Under the pieces are notes generated by a model. That model saw only the letters and a list, made by a program, of their open reading frames with translations. It searched no databases and was not told the DNA's origin. 64,000 bases of DNA from Armatimonadetes bacterium Uphvl-Ar2. GTDB taxonomy: Bacteria > Armatimonadota > Fimbriimonadia > Fimbriimonadales > Fimbriimonadaceae. Shown here in pieces: positions 24,504 to 33,103 of the stretch (the stretch's first letter is position 1; each line of letters starts with the position of its first letter). Location: assembly GCA_002162095.1 (NCBI GenBank), contig CP021424.1:930001-994000 (forward strand). The letters are read 5' to 3'. A program made the translations under genes and the position numbers.

Positions 24504-25909
24504 CGGCGTTGGTGCTCCACGCACCCCTTTTGGGTCGGCAGAACCTTGCACGGGTTCGCAAACTCCGACGTCGGGAACATCCGCTTCACATCCCCTTGCA
24601 GCGCCAGGTCCGCCTCGCTGAACATCAGCGGCATGAAGTCCACTTTCTCCACCCCGATGCCGTGCTCGCCGGAGACACTCCCGCCTAGCTCGATGCACTT
24701 CGTCAATATGCGTTCGCCTGCCCGCACCACGCGCTCCACCACCCCGGGTTCGCGGTCGTCGAAGTAGAAGCACGGGTGCAAATTGCCATCCCCGGCGTGG
24801 AAGATGTTGGCCACCCCCAGCCTCTCCGCCTCCGCCACCTCGTAAACGAAGGTCAGCATCTCGGGCAACTTGGAGCGCGGAATCACGCCGTCGTGGGTCA
24901 CCACCGTGGGCGCCAGCCGCCCCATCGCCCCCACGCCCTTCTTGCGGGCCGTCCACAGGTGCTTGCGCTCGGCTTCATTGGCCGCCAGCTTCAATTCGAT
25001 CGCCCCAAACCGCTGGCAGATGGCAAATACCTCTTCAATTTCGGCCTGCGCAGCGGCCGGGGAGCCATCGCATTCCACCAGCAGCATGGCCTCCGTGCCG
25101 GCCGGCACCTCGAGCCCAAAGGCGGCCTGCACCGCCACCAGGATGTTGCGGTCCATCATCTCCAGCGCCGCCGGAATCACGCCCGCCGCAATGATCTCGG
25201 CTACCGTCTCCGTGGCCGCTACCACACTCGGGAATGAGGCCAGTAGCGTCTCCACTCGCGCGGGGAGCGGCGTCAGTTTCACCCACGCTTCGGTCACAAA
25301 GCCTAGGGTGCCCTCGCTGCCCACCAGCACGCTCAGCAGGTCGGGGCCGGGCCCGCCTTCCACGCCGGTGCCCCAGGTGCGCACCTCACCCGCGTTGTCA
25401 ATCCAGGTCATGGCCAGGATGTGCGGGGCCGTCACGCCGTACTTGAGAGTGTGCGGGCCACCGCTGTTCTCGGCGATATTGCCGCCCAGCGTGCTGACGG
25501 ACTGGCTGCTGGGGTCCGGGGCAAAGTGGAATCCTTCCGCGGCCACCGCCTGGCTGAGCTTGAGGTTGGCCACCCCCGCCTGGGCGTGCAACCGCCGGTT
25601 CGGGATGTCAATCTGCAGAATCCGGTTCAGCCGCTTGGTGCTCAGGATCACGCCGCCCTTGGCCGCCATCGCTCCGCCGCTCAGGCCCGTGCCTGCGCCC
25701 CGGGGCGTGAAGGGCACCTGGTGCACCAAACACCACCGGATCACCGCTTGGGCTTCCTCGGTGGTTTCAGGCAAGACAATCACATCCGGCGCGCTACGGT
25801 CCACCGTGTAGGCGTCGTGAGCGTACACCCGGCGCGCGGCTTCACTGCCCAGGATGCGCTCAGGCGGCAACACGGACGCCAATCCCGCGAAGATGTCCGA
25901 TTCCCCCAC
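24482..25909 (-). CDS. glcD: Glycolate oxidase subunit GlcD-like FAD-linked oxidase
   Basis: 475 residues. The FAD-binding PCMH domain includes 'VPFTPRGAGTGLSGGAM', 'STLGGNIAENSGGPHTLKYG' and 'VLVGSEGTLGFVTEAWVKL'; the C-terminal domain carries 'NIFHAGDGNLHPCFYFD' and 'SGEHGIGVEKVDFMPLMF'. This is the GlcD/D-lactate dehydrogenase type that oxidises 2-hydroxy acids (glycolate or D-lactate). It starts with GTG, preceded at 6 nt by a TAGCCT element, and is followed by glcE and an acyl-CoA dehydrogenase. The iron-sulfur subunit glcF is not in the window. Confidence 0.92.
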   Translation of the reverse strand: MGESDIFAGLASVLPPERILGSEAARRVYAHDAYTVDRSAPDVIVLPETTEEAQAVIRWCLVHQVPFTPRGAGTGLSGGAMAAKGGVILSTKRLNRILQIDIPNRRLHAQAGVANLKLSQAVAAEGFHFAPDPSSQSVSTLGGNIAENSGGPHTLKYGVTAPHILAMTWIDNAGEVRTWGTGVEGGPGPDLLSVLVGSEGTLGFVTEAWVKLTPLPARVETLLASFPSVVAATETVAEIIAAGVIPAALEMMDRNILVAVQAAFGLEVPAGTEAMLLVECDGSPAAAQAEIEEVFAICQRFGAIELKLAANEAERKHLWTARKKGVGAMGRLAPTVVTHDGVIPRSKLPEMLTFVYEVAEAERLGVANIFHAGDGNLHPCFYFDDREPGVVERVVRAGERILTKCIELGGSVSGEHGIGVEKVDFMPLMFSEADLALQGDVKRMFPTSEFANPCKVLPTQKGCVEHQRRWRGAAH

Positions 25910-25915
25910 AGCCTC

Positions 25916-25921
25916 AGGCTA
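25916..25921 (-). promoter_or_regulatory. -10-like element abutting glcD GTG start
   Basis: TAGCCT on the minus strand ends 6 nt before the GTG at 25909. It is a weaker match than others in the window, but has the same spacing and no separate ribosome site. Confidence 0.3.
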
Positions 25922-25949
25922 CCCACTCGCAGGGTCCGTGGCGAGAGGC

Positions 25950-25992
25950 ATAAAGAAGGCCTGGCTCCCATCGGGGAAACCAGGCCATCTGA
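25950..25992 (-). terminator. Terminator downstream of merR-like gene
   Basis: On the minus strand GGCCTGG and CCAGGCC form a perfect stem around a ~15-nt loop, followed by TTCTTTAT. It separates the MerR gene from the glcD operon. Confidence 0.7.
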
Positions 25993-26006
25993 AAATGTAA
26001 GAAGGT

Positions 26007-26279
26007 TTAGGCGGCTTCGCGCTGCAGACGGGCGAGGTGACGCCGCGCCCCGGCGATGCTGAACATCTCATCGCGAAGCAGACGCTTCAACAAAAATACG
26101 CCCTGGATGTCCTCGGGGCGGTAGCGGCGCTGACCTCCGTCGGTGCGGATGGGGTTCAAAAAGCCCGCAAACTCGCGCTCCCAGTACCGGAGGGTGTGGA
26201 TCTCCACGCCGGTGATCTGACTGGCTACGCTGATGCTAACGGACTGGCTTTGTTTGCCATTCTGCGGGTTCTGCGCCAT
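26007..26279 (-). CDS. MerR-family transcriptional regulator (HTH only)
   Basis: 90 residues from ATG 26279; the frame is open further upstream without homology. The winged helix-turn-helix 'SVASQITGVEIHTLRYWEREF' with the wing 'NPIRTDGGQRRYRPEDIQGVFLLKRLL' is classic MerR. No effector-binding C-terminal domain follows, so it resembles short MerR-like regulators that sense through a partner or act as architectural DNA-binding proteins. It is divergent from the unrecognised gene at 26380 with a 100-nt gap, and could regulate it. The target is unknown. Confidence 0.85.
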   Translation of the reverse strand: MAQNPQNGKQSQSVSISVASQITGVEIHTLRYWEREFAGFLNPIRTDGGQRRYRPEDIQGVFLLKRLLRDEMFSIAGARRHLARLQREAA

Positions 26280-26379
26280 AACTTCGAGGTTCCAAAAGAG
26301 TTGTCGGCGCGTTTCCCCGTATTTTTGAGGGTGGGTCCCCTCATCGTTTTGTCTTGGATGACGTAGAGTGATGTGATTG

Positions 26380-27612
26380 ATGGACGAAAGCGGTTGTTCG
26401 GTCAATGAAATCCTGGTGCGATTGGATGAGGTCGCCCCGGGCGTTCCGCTGTTGGCGCTCGGTCAAACCGTGTTTTGGGATGAGCCGATGAAGGCCGGTT
26501 TGGCCCTGGCGGCCGCCGCATCCTCCCCTTCTCGCCCGTTCATTGCCGGGGTCCACGACACCGACTACTTTGCCAAGGCCCCGCGCGGGATTGGGGTGCG
26601 CGGTTACGCGGCCCTGCCCCACAACGACACCACCACCCAAAACCTTTGGAGCGCCGCCGCCGAGTTCTCGACCCTGTTTGGCGGTGAGACTGTGGTGACC
26701 CGAGACCGGCTGACACAGCACGGGGTTTCGCTGGGCCGCCTGGCGCACGGCCGCCCGGAACTGATGGACGAGCTGACGGAAGCCTGGGGCTGGCGCGGCC
26801 TGGCCGCCGCCCCCGACGATGACCGCATTGCCGCCGAAACGCCGCTCCAGGCCGTCCTTGGGCCGCTGTTCGACACCCTCGAATGGGCAGTGAACTCGAC
26901 CCTGGATTGCCTCAGTGGCCCGGCCCTCGAGGCTGCCCGAAAGAAGGCCGACCACCTCCTGAGCCTGGTGTGCGAAGGCACGGATGAAGCCGGTACCGAC
27001 ACCCTCGCCGATTTTTACGAGCGCATCCTTCCCGATCTCTATTCCTTTGCGGCGGGCGAGCCTGTGCCCGTGCAAACCACCCGCACCACGGAACTTCTGG
27101 CCTTCAACCCGCAGACCTGCGATCGCGACCGGTTTGCCATCCTGGACCTGTTCTTGAACCCCGCGACCCGCGATGTGGCCCGTCACGCCTACGACCGAGC
27201 CGTGCAGGGGACGGAAATGTACACGCTCGACCGCTTCGGGGCGGGGGCGGTACCGTTCGATGTCATCATCCCGGGCCGGGGGCGGGGCACTTTGCGGGTG
27301 GGGACCCGGGGCCTGCTCATCATGACCCCGGACATCCTTGCCGTGAGCTACAAGCGCGCCCCCACCAACCGCCGCGAGCTGGCAGCACTTTTGGAAGAAA
27401 GATTTGGCCCGGGGGTCACCCTGGTGGGCAAGGCCGTCACGCTCATCTCCTTGTTAGCCCGCGAGTTTGTCTTTGTCTTCCATGAAGGGGCCAGCGGCTA
27501 CGTGAACCGGAGCCGCACTTTCCACCGCTACTTGGCCGAAGCCGGTCATCCGCAGCCCGTCCACCCTTGGTGCGCGTGGGCTACAGCACCTGGGAGGCCC
27601 TTGACGAGGTGA
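26380..27612 (+). CDS. Unrecognised protein, N-terminal part of a probably frameshifted gene
   Basis: 410 residues from ATG 26380 (a TTG lies just before). I do not recognise a family. Visible features are a segment with 'GVHDTDYFAKAPRGIG' and 'ALPHNDTTTQNLWSAAAE' (about residues 60-95), an Ala-rich helical middle, and mixed alpha/beta sequence to about residue 395; no signal peptide or membrane helix. After 27566 the frame becomes atypical (WCAWATAPGRPLTR) and stops, while the -1 frame continues as the next entry with natural-looking sequence. A TAGAGT -10-like element lies 10 nt upstream. Its place before dapF suggests co-transcription. Confidence 0.6.
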   Translation: MDESGCSVNEILVRLDEVAPGVPLLALGQTVFWDEPMKAGLALAAAASSPSRPFIAGVHDTDYFAKAPRGIGVRGYAALPHNDTTTQNLWSAAAEFSTLFGGETVVTRDRLTQHGVSLGRLAHGRPELMDELTEAWGWRGLAAAPDDDRIAAETPLQAVLGPLFDTLEWAVNSTLDCLSGPALEAARKKADHLLSLVCEGTDEAGTDTLADFYERILPDLYSFAAGEPVPVQTTRTTELLAFNPQTCDRDRFAILDLFLNPATRDVARHAYDRAVQGTEMYTLDRFGAGAVPFDVIIPGRGRGTLRVGTRGLLIMTPDILAVSYKRAPTNRRELAALLEERFGPGVTLVGKAVTLISLLAREFVFVFHEGASGYVNRSRTFHRYLAEAGHPQPVHPWCAWATAPGRPLTR

Positions 27613-28331
27613 ATGCGTGGTTCCGGCTGCCCGAGCCCCTGCGCCGCCCCTTTGGCGCGGATGAACTGAGCGGCGTGGGCTTCTCTGCTCGCATGGGCCA
27701 GGTCCGCGAGCGTGCCTTTGCCTTGCTCGGCGAGCTCAAGAGCATCCGCAGCCCGCGCGAGCTGGTGCGCTACTTAGAACGAACTCAAACCCGGGCCTGG
27801 GCGTGCCCCGCGCACCGCTACGATCAGGTCCAGAGCGTGCTGGGCGATATGGCCAAGACGGTGGCCGAGCGCCGCGCCGCCAAGCGCCAACTGGTGGACC
27901 AAGCCCATGCCCTCGCCCAAGGGACGCAGGCCGCCGCCCGTGCTCTGGGCGAACACTGGCGCGATGCGATTTTCGAGAAAGACCCGACCCCGGCTGACTG
28001 GGCTCGCCGCGAGGAACTTGTAGCCGAGCTGAAAGCCAAGCAAGCCAAAGTGGACGCCACCTGGAGCGCGTGGCGGCAACAGCAAGCCGAGCTGGATGCC
28101 TTTACCGAGCTCCCCGAGATCGTGGAAGCCAAACGCACCCGGGATGCCCTGGTGTTCGAAGCCGAGCTCACCCGGGTGCGATTGATTCGCGAGGCCATTT
28201 TGGCGACGGATGGGCTGGCGCGGGCCTCCCACCGTCCCGGCGCCTGGTGGTTCCCGCTGGTATCCCCGCAGGGGCAGTGGTTCCGCGCCGTACACCGCCG
28301 GGCCCGCTACCGATTCGAGCCGTTGCAATGA
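27567..28331 (+). CDS. Unrecognised helical protein, C-terminal continuation of the preceding gene
   Basis: 254 residues if read from TTG 27567 (GTG 27570 is next), but no ribosome site precedes either. The sequence overlaps the previous reading frame by 46 nt and joins it smoothly if one base is restored in a nearby CCC run (27556-27558 or 27564-27566). The content is mostly charged helices with likely coiled coil (about 95-215), then 'GAWWFPLVSPQGQWFRAVHRRARYRFEPL'. The stop overlaps the dapF ATG (ATGA). I favour a single ~650-residue protein over two genes. Function unknown. Confidence 0.55.
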   Translation: MVRVGYSTWEALDEVNAWFRLPEPLRRPFGADELSGVGFSARMGQVRERAFALLGELKSIRSPRELVRYLERTQTRAWACPAHRYDQVQSVLGDMAKTVAERRAAKRQLVDQAHALAQGTQAAARALGEHWRDAIFEKDPTPADWARREELVAELKAKQAKVDATWSAWRQQQAELDAFTELPEIVEAKRTRDALVFEAELTRVRLIREAILATDGLARASHRPGAWWFPLVSPQGQWFRAVHRRARYRFEPLQ

Positions 28332-29137
28332 CCATCCCGTTTGTCAAAGTCCAATCCATCGGCAACGATTTCGTGCTGGTGGAAGCCCGTGATGTGCCCG
28401 AAGACAACCTCCGGGGACTGGCCATGGCCATGTGCGAACGACAATTTGGCATCGGCAGTGACGGGTTGCTGGTCTACGATGACCGGCCCGACATCATCAT
28501 GCTCCGCATGTTCAACCCCGACGGGAGCGAAGACTTTTGTGGCAACGGGCTCCGCTGCGCCGCCGCCTTTGCCCATCGACGGGGCCGGGGTCCGGAGTTT
28601 GTCATCAACCACCGGGGGATTGAAGTTCCCGTGACGATTCAGGCAGACGGCAGAGTGAAATTCTTGCTCCCGGCGGCGAGTTACGACCCCGTGCGAGTTC
28701 CCGTCAGCACCTGCACCCCCTGGATCGAAGAGGAAGCTCAAGGCTACATCGGCTCGGCCCTCACCACCGGTAGTGCCCACTTTGTGGTCTTGCTGGATGA
28801 AGAACTGGATGAAGAGACCTTCTTGCAGGTGAGTCCGAAGATCGAAAATGATCCGGAGTTTCCCGAGCGGATCAGCGTGATGTGGGCCGTCCCGGAGGGG
28901 GACGGGGCTCGCATTCGCATTTGGGAGCGTGGCGTGGGCGAAACCCTGGGCTGCGGGACCGGGGCGACTGCCACCGCCGTCGAGCTCGCGCGCAAAACGG
29001 GACGACGAGGTCTGATTCCCGTCACCAGCCGGGGAGGGACTCTCGAGATTGAGGTCAAGGGGATCGACCAGCCGCTCGCCGTCCTTGGGCAAGCCAAAAT
29101 TGTCTTCCAGGGCGAGTGGCCCCGACCTCAGGCGTAA
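28328..29137 (+). CDS. dapF: Diaminopimelate epimerase
   Basis: 269 residues from ATG 28328, which overlaps the upstream stop. Both catalytic cysteines are present in their motifs: 'FNPDGSEDFCGNGLRC' and 'ETLGCGTGATATAVEL'; 'VQSIGNDFVLVE' is the usual N-terminal strand. It converts LL- to meso-diaminopimelate for lysine and peptidoglycan. The length is normal. It follows the unrecognised gene directly and is followed by two small envelope genes. Confidence 0.96.
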   Translation: MTIPFVKVQSIGNDFVLVEARDVPEDNLRGLAMAMCERQFGIGSDGLLVYDDRPDIIMLRMFNPDGSEDFCGNGLRCAAAFAHRRGRGPEFVINHRGIEVPVTIQADGRVKFLLPAASYDPVRVPVSTCTPWIEEEAQGYIGSALTTGSAHFVVLLDEELDEETFLQVSPKIENDPEFPERISVMWAVPEGDGARIRIWERGVGETLGCGTGATATAVELARKTGRRGLIPVTSRGGTLEIEVKGIDQPLAVLGQAKIVFQGEWPRPQA

Positions 29138-29166
29138 TTGGCCCGCGAGGGTATCCGGCCATTCCG

Positions 29167-29172
29167 TACAAT
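29167..29172 (+). promoter_or_regulatory. -10 element upstream of small membrane protein gene
   Basis: TACAAT lies 10 nt before ATG 29183 and would give a leader of only a few nucleotides. Confidence 0.4.
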
Positions 29173-29182
29173 AGGCCTCAGC

Positions 29183-29575
29183 ATGTGGGGGCAAGCGATC
29201 GGACTCGCACTCGTTTGGGTGGCCATCGGGATCTGGATCCGGCCGCGCGGCCACGCGTGGGGGCAGGCCTTGCGCCGGCGACCCCGGCACCAAGTGGTGC
29301 TAATGGCGACCTTTGGCTTCGTGATGTCGCTGATCGTGCTGGTCGCGGGATTGGCGGCCATTGTGCAGGCCGGGGGCATCGTCAACGGTCGCCTCACCGA
29401 CCTCGCGATGGTGCTCACCGCCCTCGTCGGGACGCTTTTTGTGGCCGGGCAGACCCTCTCGGGGTTAGCGTTGGCCGTCCTCGTGCTACCATCTAACGCA
29501 TCGGGGCCGTCCCCTCGCACTGAAACGGAGCCGACCCCCTCCACGTCCGATTCGAAAGAGACTCCAACACCATGA
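29183..29575 (+). CDS. Small multi-pass membrane protein
   Basis: 130 residues from ATG 29183. Three hydrophobic helices are visible (about residues 3-19, 37-62 and 70-100), then a Thr/Pro/Ser-rich polar tail (about 103-130). No family is recognised. The stop overlaps the ATG of the next gene (ATGA), which encodes a secreted helical protein, so the two are likely made together. Membrane location is inferred from hydrophobicity only. Confidence 0.6.
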   Translation: MWGQAIGLALVWVAIGIWIRPRGHAWGQALRRRPRHQVVLMATFGFVMSLIVLVAGLAAIVQAGGIVNGRLTDLAMVLTALVGTLFVAGQTLSGLALAVLVLPSNASGPSPRTETEPTPSTSDSKETPTP

Positions 29576-30156
29576 CCATTCGCTTTGCACTGTTTCTCGG
29601 CCTTGTTGCGGCCCTTCTCACCGGGGCGTGGGCCCAATCGGATGCGGTCAGCGTCCGCAAGCAGGGCGAACCCATCATGTTCAAGGCGGCCCGCTTGCAA
29701 GCCTTCAATCACCTGCTGCCGCTCTTCCTGACGAAGGACCAACTCAAGGAGCTGTTGCCCCTGATTGAAGAAGCCCGCAAGGAAGACCGTGAATTGGCGC
29801 TGAAGGAGATCCAAACCATGCGCCAGATGGAGCGCGAGATTGATGAGGCGCTCAAGAAGGCAGAAGAAGGAAGTGTGCCGACCCAGGAACTGATGGCCGA
29901 CTTTCAAAAGCGGATCAATGCCATTGGCCTGACTCGCCAATTGCTGTACGGCAAGCATGAAACGCTGATTCTTCAGTTCGTGAACGCGAAGCTCACGGCC
30001 GCCCAGCGCCGCGCCGCTGCGAACAGCCTCACCGTAACCATTCGCGGCGAAGCCGAGCGACCGAGCGAGGAAGAGCTTCTCAAGGTTTGGATTGGGATTG
30101 CGCTCTTGGAGCCGGCAGCTTACGAAGCGCTGCTGGCCATCTATAAGCGCGCCTGA
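29572..30156 (+). CDS. Secreted helical protein of unknown function
   Basis: 194 residues with a clear signal peptide (TIRFALFLGLVAALLTGAWAQ). The mature part is nearly all alpha-helical and highly charged, e.g. 'KDQLKELLPLIEEARKEDRELALKEIQTM'. The layout of 'L.LT.dQl..llp.i..a' followed by long helices resembles Spy/CpxP-like or LTXXQ periplasmic proteins, but the LTxxQ motif reads LTKDQ once and LTAAQ once, so the match is only suggestive. It overlaps the upstream membrane gene and is followed by a strong terminator. Confidence 0.6.
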   Translation: MTIRFALFLGLVAALLTGAWAQSDAVSVRKQGEPIMFKAARLQAFNHLLPLFLTKDQLKELLPLIEEARKEDRELALKEIQTMRQMEREIDEALKKAEEGSVPTQELMADFQKRINAIGLTRQLLYGKHETLILQFVNAKLTAAQRRAAANSLTVTIRGEAERPSEEELLKVWIGIALLEPAAYEALLAIYKRA

Positions 30157-30179
30157 TCTTCAGCGAGTCCAGAAATGGG

Positions 30180-30212
30180 AACGGCCCGGGGTTTCCCCCG
30201 GGCCGTTTTCGC
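30180..30212. terminator. Bidirectional terminator between secreted protein gene and flagellin
   Basis: ACGGCCCGGGG and CCCCGGGCCGT form a perfect stem with a short loop, followed by TTTT on the plus strand. The convergent arrangement means it can also serve the flagellin transcript from the other side. Confidence 0.8.
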
Positions 30213-30230
30213 TTGTCTTCTTCGCTGCCG

Positions 30231-31628
30231 TTAGCGGAGCAAGGAGAGGACCGACTGCGGAGCCGAGTTGGCTTGCGCCAGCATGGACATACCGCTCTGC
30301 TGCAGGATCTGCAGCTTGGTGTAGTTGGTCATTTCCTGCGCCACGTCCACCTCGCGGATGCTCGACTCGGTGGCCGCTAGGTTTTCCTTGGCCACGCCGA
30401 GGGCGCGGACGTTGGATTCCAGCGTGTTCTTCATGAACGAACCGATCGTCGCACGGTTGGTGGACACGGTGTTGATCGCCGAGTCAATGGCATCCAGTGC
30501 CGTTTGCGTGGACGAACCCGTGATGTCGATGCTGCCCAGGCCCAAGGACGAGGACGAGGAGTTGGAGAGGTTCAGGGACACGCTCTGGCCGGCGTTGGCA
30601 CCGACCTGGAACGAAGCCGCGTTGCTGAACACTTGCAGCACGTTGCCCTTGTCGCTCACGCTGTTGGCGCTGGCGTTCAAGTTGACCACGTTGCCGCTGG
30701 TGTCGCGGAGCTCGAGACCCTTACCGCGGCTGAACGCAGCGGTGGTGGTCGCGCCACCCGCGGTGTAGCTCACCGTAGCGACGGCGTCTTCACCCACGTC
30801 GCTGGCCGAACCCGCCGCGGTGTTGATGACACCCGCGCTCGTCGTCAGCTGCACGGCCTTATCCGAACCGTACTCGTTGTTCGTCAGCACCAATTGGTTG
30901 CTGCCGTTCACTGCGGCGCTGACGCCCGTCTCGCCCACCGCGCTGTTCACCAGGTCCACGAGCTGGTCGCGGGTGGTGGCGGCCGTCGTTTCGAACGTCT
31001 TACCGTTCAGCGTGAACTGGCCGGCGCCCACCAGAACCGTACCGGCCGTGTAGGCCGCGGTGCCGGTCAGGGTGGCTCGGCCCGCTGCCGTGGTGACGTT
31101 GACACCGAGGGTGCCGTTACTGCTGAGCGAAGCCCCGCCCACGCTACCACTGAAGCTGGCCGAGCTGACCACGCCGAGGTTGTTGCTGTTGACTTGCACC
31201 CCGGCCGAACCATCCAGCAGCTTCTTCTTACCGAAGGAAGTGGTACTGGCGATGCGGTCGATGGACTGCAGAATGTTGTTGAGTTGCGTCTGGTTCGCTT
31301 GCTTTTGGTCCGCATCGAACGTACCGTTCCCGTTGGCAACGGCGAGGGCACGAGCATCTCGGAGCAGGCGACTCACTTCATCAAGAGCGCCGTCGGCGGT
31401 CTTGGCGAAGTTCATCGCGTCTTGGTTGTTGCGCACGGCGGCGTCGATCCCACCCAGCTGGGCGCGGAACGATTCACTGGCGATGAGACCAGCCGGGTCG
31501 TCGGCACCCGAGTTGATGCGCAGGCCTGTGGACAGGCGCTGAACCGACTTGTTGAGGTCCATGGAGGTGCTGCTCAAGTTGCGCAGCGCGCCCATAGCGG
31601 CGACGTTCGTGTTGATTCGAAACGACAT
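30231..31628 (-). CDS. fliC: Flagellin
   Basis: 465 residues. The N-terminal D0/D1 region (SFRINTNVAAMGALRNLSST...QRLSTGLRINSGADDPAGL) and C-terminal D1/D0 region (ATESSIREVDVAQEMTNYTK...MLAQANSAPQSVLSLLR) are highly conserved and form the filament core. The middle 300 residues are Thr/Ser/Ala/Gly-rich beta sequence, the variable surface domain. A strong AAGGA ribosome site lies before the ATG. No other flagellar genes are in the window, so flagellin is separated from the main flagellar cluster. I do not see a clear sigma-28 promoter. Confidence 0.97.
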   Translation of the reverse strand: MSFRINTNVAAMGALRNLSSTSMDLNKSVQRLSTGLRINSGADDPAGLIASESFRAQLGGIDAAVRNNQDAMNFAKTADGALDEVSRLLRDARALAVANGNGTFDADQKQANQTQLNNILQSIDRIASTTSFGKKKLLDGSAGVQVNSNNLGVVSSASFSGSVGGASLSSNGTLGVNVTTAAGRATLTGTAAYTAGTVLVGAGQFTLNGKTFETTAATTRDQLVDLVNSAVGETGVSAAVNGSNQLVLTNNEYGSDKAVQLTTSAGVINTAAGSASDVGEDAVATVSYTAGGATTTAAFSRGKGLELRDTSGNVVNLNASANSVSDKGNVLQVFSNAASFQVGANAGQSVSLNLSNSSSSSLGLGSIDITGSSTQTALDAIDSAINTVSTNRATIGSFMKNTLESNVRALGVAKENLAATESSIREVDVAQEMTNYTKLQILQQSGMSMLAQANSAPQSVLSLLR

Positions 31629-31756
31629 GCTTTCTTCCTTGATGTTCCGGACAGGAGGCAGGGCCCAACGCCATCATGGCGCCTGTCCATGTAAGGTGTT
31701 CCGTAATCACCCCCTCAATAAAACTTCAGTAAATACGGGGAATGGCGCGGATTCTG

Positions 31757-31762
31757 TAGAAT
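31757..31762 (+). promoter_or_regulatory. -10 element abutting the 31767 start
   Basis: TAGAAT ends only 4 nt before ATG 31767, so transcription would start within or at the start codon. No ribosome site is possible. Confidence 0.5.
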
Positions 31763-31766
31763 CGAG

Positions 31767-32198
31767 ATGGACACCCTCATGGCCACCCTCAACAGCTTCA
31801 TTGCGCAGTCGAAACGAGAAATTTTTGATGACCTTTTGGCCGGCGGTACGCCCCGGGTCGGGGCCTTTGATTCTGGCCAACTGGAGCAAGGGAGGACTTT
31901 GGGGGCTCCCCGTATGGGGACGACCACGCTGACCCCCGACACGGTGACTCATGAATTCCTGTTTGGAGAAGGCGGGGCCACTCCCTTGGTGTTTACGGTC
32001 CATATCCTTGCGCCCGAGCGCATTGTCTTCTTGCCCGTTCCCGGTTGGGTGATCGAAACCATCTGGCAAGGCGAGATTGCGGGCTCCTACGTATTCGCCT
32101 CTGAGGCCGAAAGTCACCTCGCGACCTTCACGGGTCTGCTGGCGCCGGAGGCAAACGCGCAATACTTCGGCCCGGAGCGCGCCAAGCGAAGAGAATGA
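31767..32198 (+). CDS. Hypothetical protein, first gene of the asparaginase operon
   Basis: 143 residues; no family recognised. There is no signal peptide or membrane helix. The N-terminal ~50 residues look helical then loop-like; the rest is mixed beta/alpha with 'FTVHILAPERIVFLPVPGWVIETIWQGEI'. ATG 31767 is supported by the adjacent -10 element; an in-frame ATG at 31779 is possible. The stop overlaps the asparaginase ATG by 4 nt, so it should be co-expressed with it and the SelB-tail protein. Confidence 0.6.
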   Translation: MDTLMATLNSFIAQSKREIFDDLLAGGTPRVGAFDSGQLEQGRTLGAPRMGTTTLTPDTVTHEFLFGEGGATPLVFTVHILAPERIVFLPVPGWVIETIWQGEIAGSYVFASEAESHLATFTGLLAPEANAQYFGPERAKRRE

Positions 32199-33103
32199 AC
32201 GATCAGGCAAGAGTGTTGGCCACGTGGCAACGACCGGGTGAAGTTGCCGCCCAAGTGGGTTGGCAGACGTTTTTGGATCGAGGCAACTTGCTGGACGCGC
32301 TGGAAGCGGGTCTCGCGGCCGCCGAAGACAACCCTGACTTCCTGGGCATTGGGCGCGGATCGTTGCCCAACACCGATGGCGAACTAGAGCTTGATGCCTC
32401 GATCATGGATGGCCGCACCCTGGACCTGGGTTCCGTTTGTGCCCTGCGCGGCATCCTGCCCTGTATCTCGGTGGCACGCATGGTGATGGAGCGCACGCCG
32501 CACGTGATGCTGGCCGCTGATCAAGCCCGCCGCTTTGCCATGGAGCAAGGCCTGGTGCCGCAGAACCTGGTGACCGAAGAAGTGGTGCGCCGCTACGACA
32601 TTTGGCGGCAAGACCCCGTGAACGGGGCGCGCTACGTCCATTCCACCGACGACCCGCCCTACGAACCCCCGCACGACACCGTGAGCATGATGGGGTGGCA
32701 CGCCGGCCACCTGGTGGCCGCCAGCAGCACCAGCGGCATGCCCTTTAAGCAGCCCGGCCGTGTGGGCGATTCGCCGATCGCCGGTGCCGGGATTTACGCC
32801 GATGACGAAGTAGGCGCCGCAGTGGCCACCGGCTGGGGCGAAGAGCTCTGGCGAGCCGGTGCGAGCCTGCGCACGGTGGAATTTATGCGCGCCGGCCTGA
32901 GCCCCGGTGACGCCTGCGAGGCAACCCTGCGCTGGCTGCTCCGCCGCCGACCGGGGTGCACCGAGAAGCCCAACGTGGTGGTGGCGATGAACAACCGCGG
33001 CGAGTTTGGCGCGTGTAGCCTGGGCGGCGAGTTCCAGCTGTGGGTGGCCGACGCTTCGGGCCAGCACGTCCACAACTACCCTGACCTCTTGGAATCCCTT
33101 TGA
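32195..33103 (+). CDS. N4-(beta-N-acetylglucosaminyl)-L-asparaginase family (Ntn hydrolase)
   Basis: 302 residues. 'GSLPNTDGELELDASIMDG' and 'GSVCALRGILPCISVARMVMERTPHVML' are typical of glycosylasparaginase. HDTVSMMGW contains the Thr that becomes the N-terminal nucleophile after autocleavage (HDT motif), followed by 'KQPGRVGDSPIAGAGIYADDEVGAAVATG'. The family hydrolyses Asn-linked GlcNAc or isoaspartyl peptides. No signal peptide is seen, so it would be cytoplasmic here. It is overlapped by its neighbours on both sides (4 nt each). Confidence 0.92.
   Translation: MNDQARVLATWQRPGEVAAQVGWQTFLDRGNLLDALEAGLAAAEDNPDFLGIGRGSLPNTDGELELDASIMDGRTLDLGSVCALRGILPCISVARMVMERTPHVMLAADQARRFAMEQGLVPQNLVTEEVVRRYDIWRQDPVNGARYVHSTDDPPYEPPHDTVSMMGWHAGHLVAASSTSGMPFKQPGRVGDSPIAGAGIYADDEVGAAVATGWGEELWRAGASLRTVEFMRAGLSPGDACEATLRWLLRRRPGCTEKPNVVVAMNNRGEFGACSLGGEFQLWVADASGQHVHNYPDLLESL

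Noticed and set aside
30504-31694. 396-residue open frame antisense to flagellin
   Set aside because: Flagellin is unmistakable on the other strand; the antisense frame only mirrors its codon bias.
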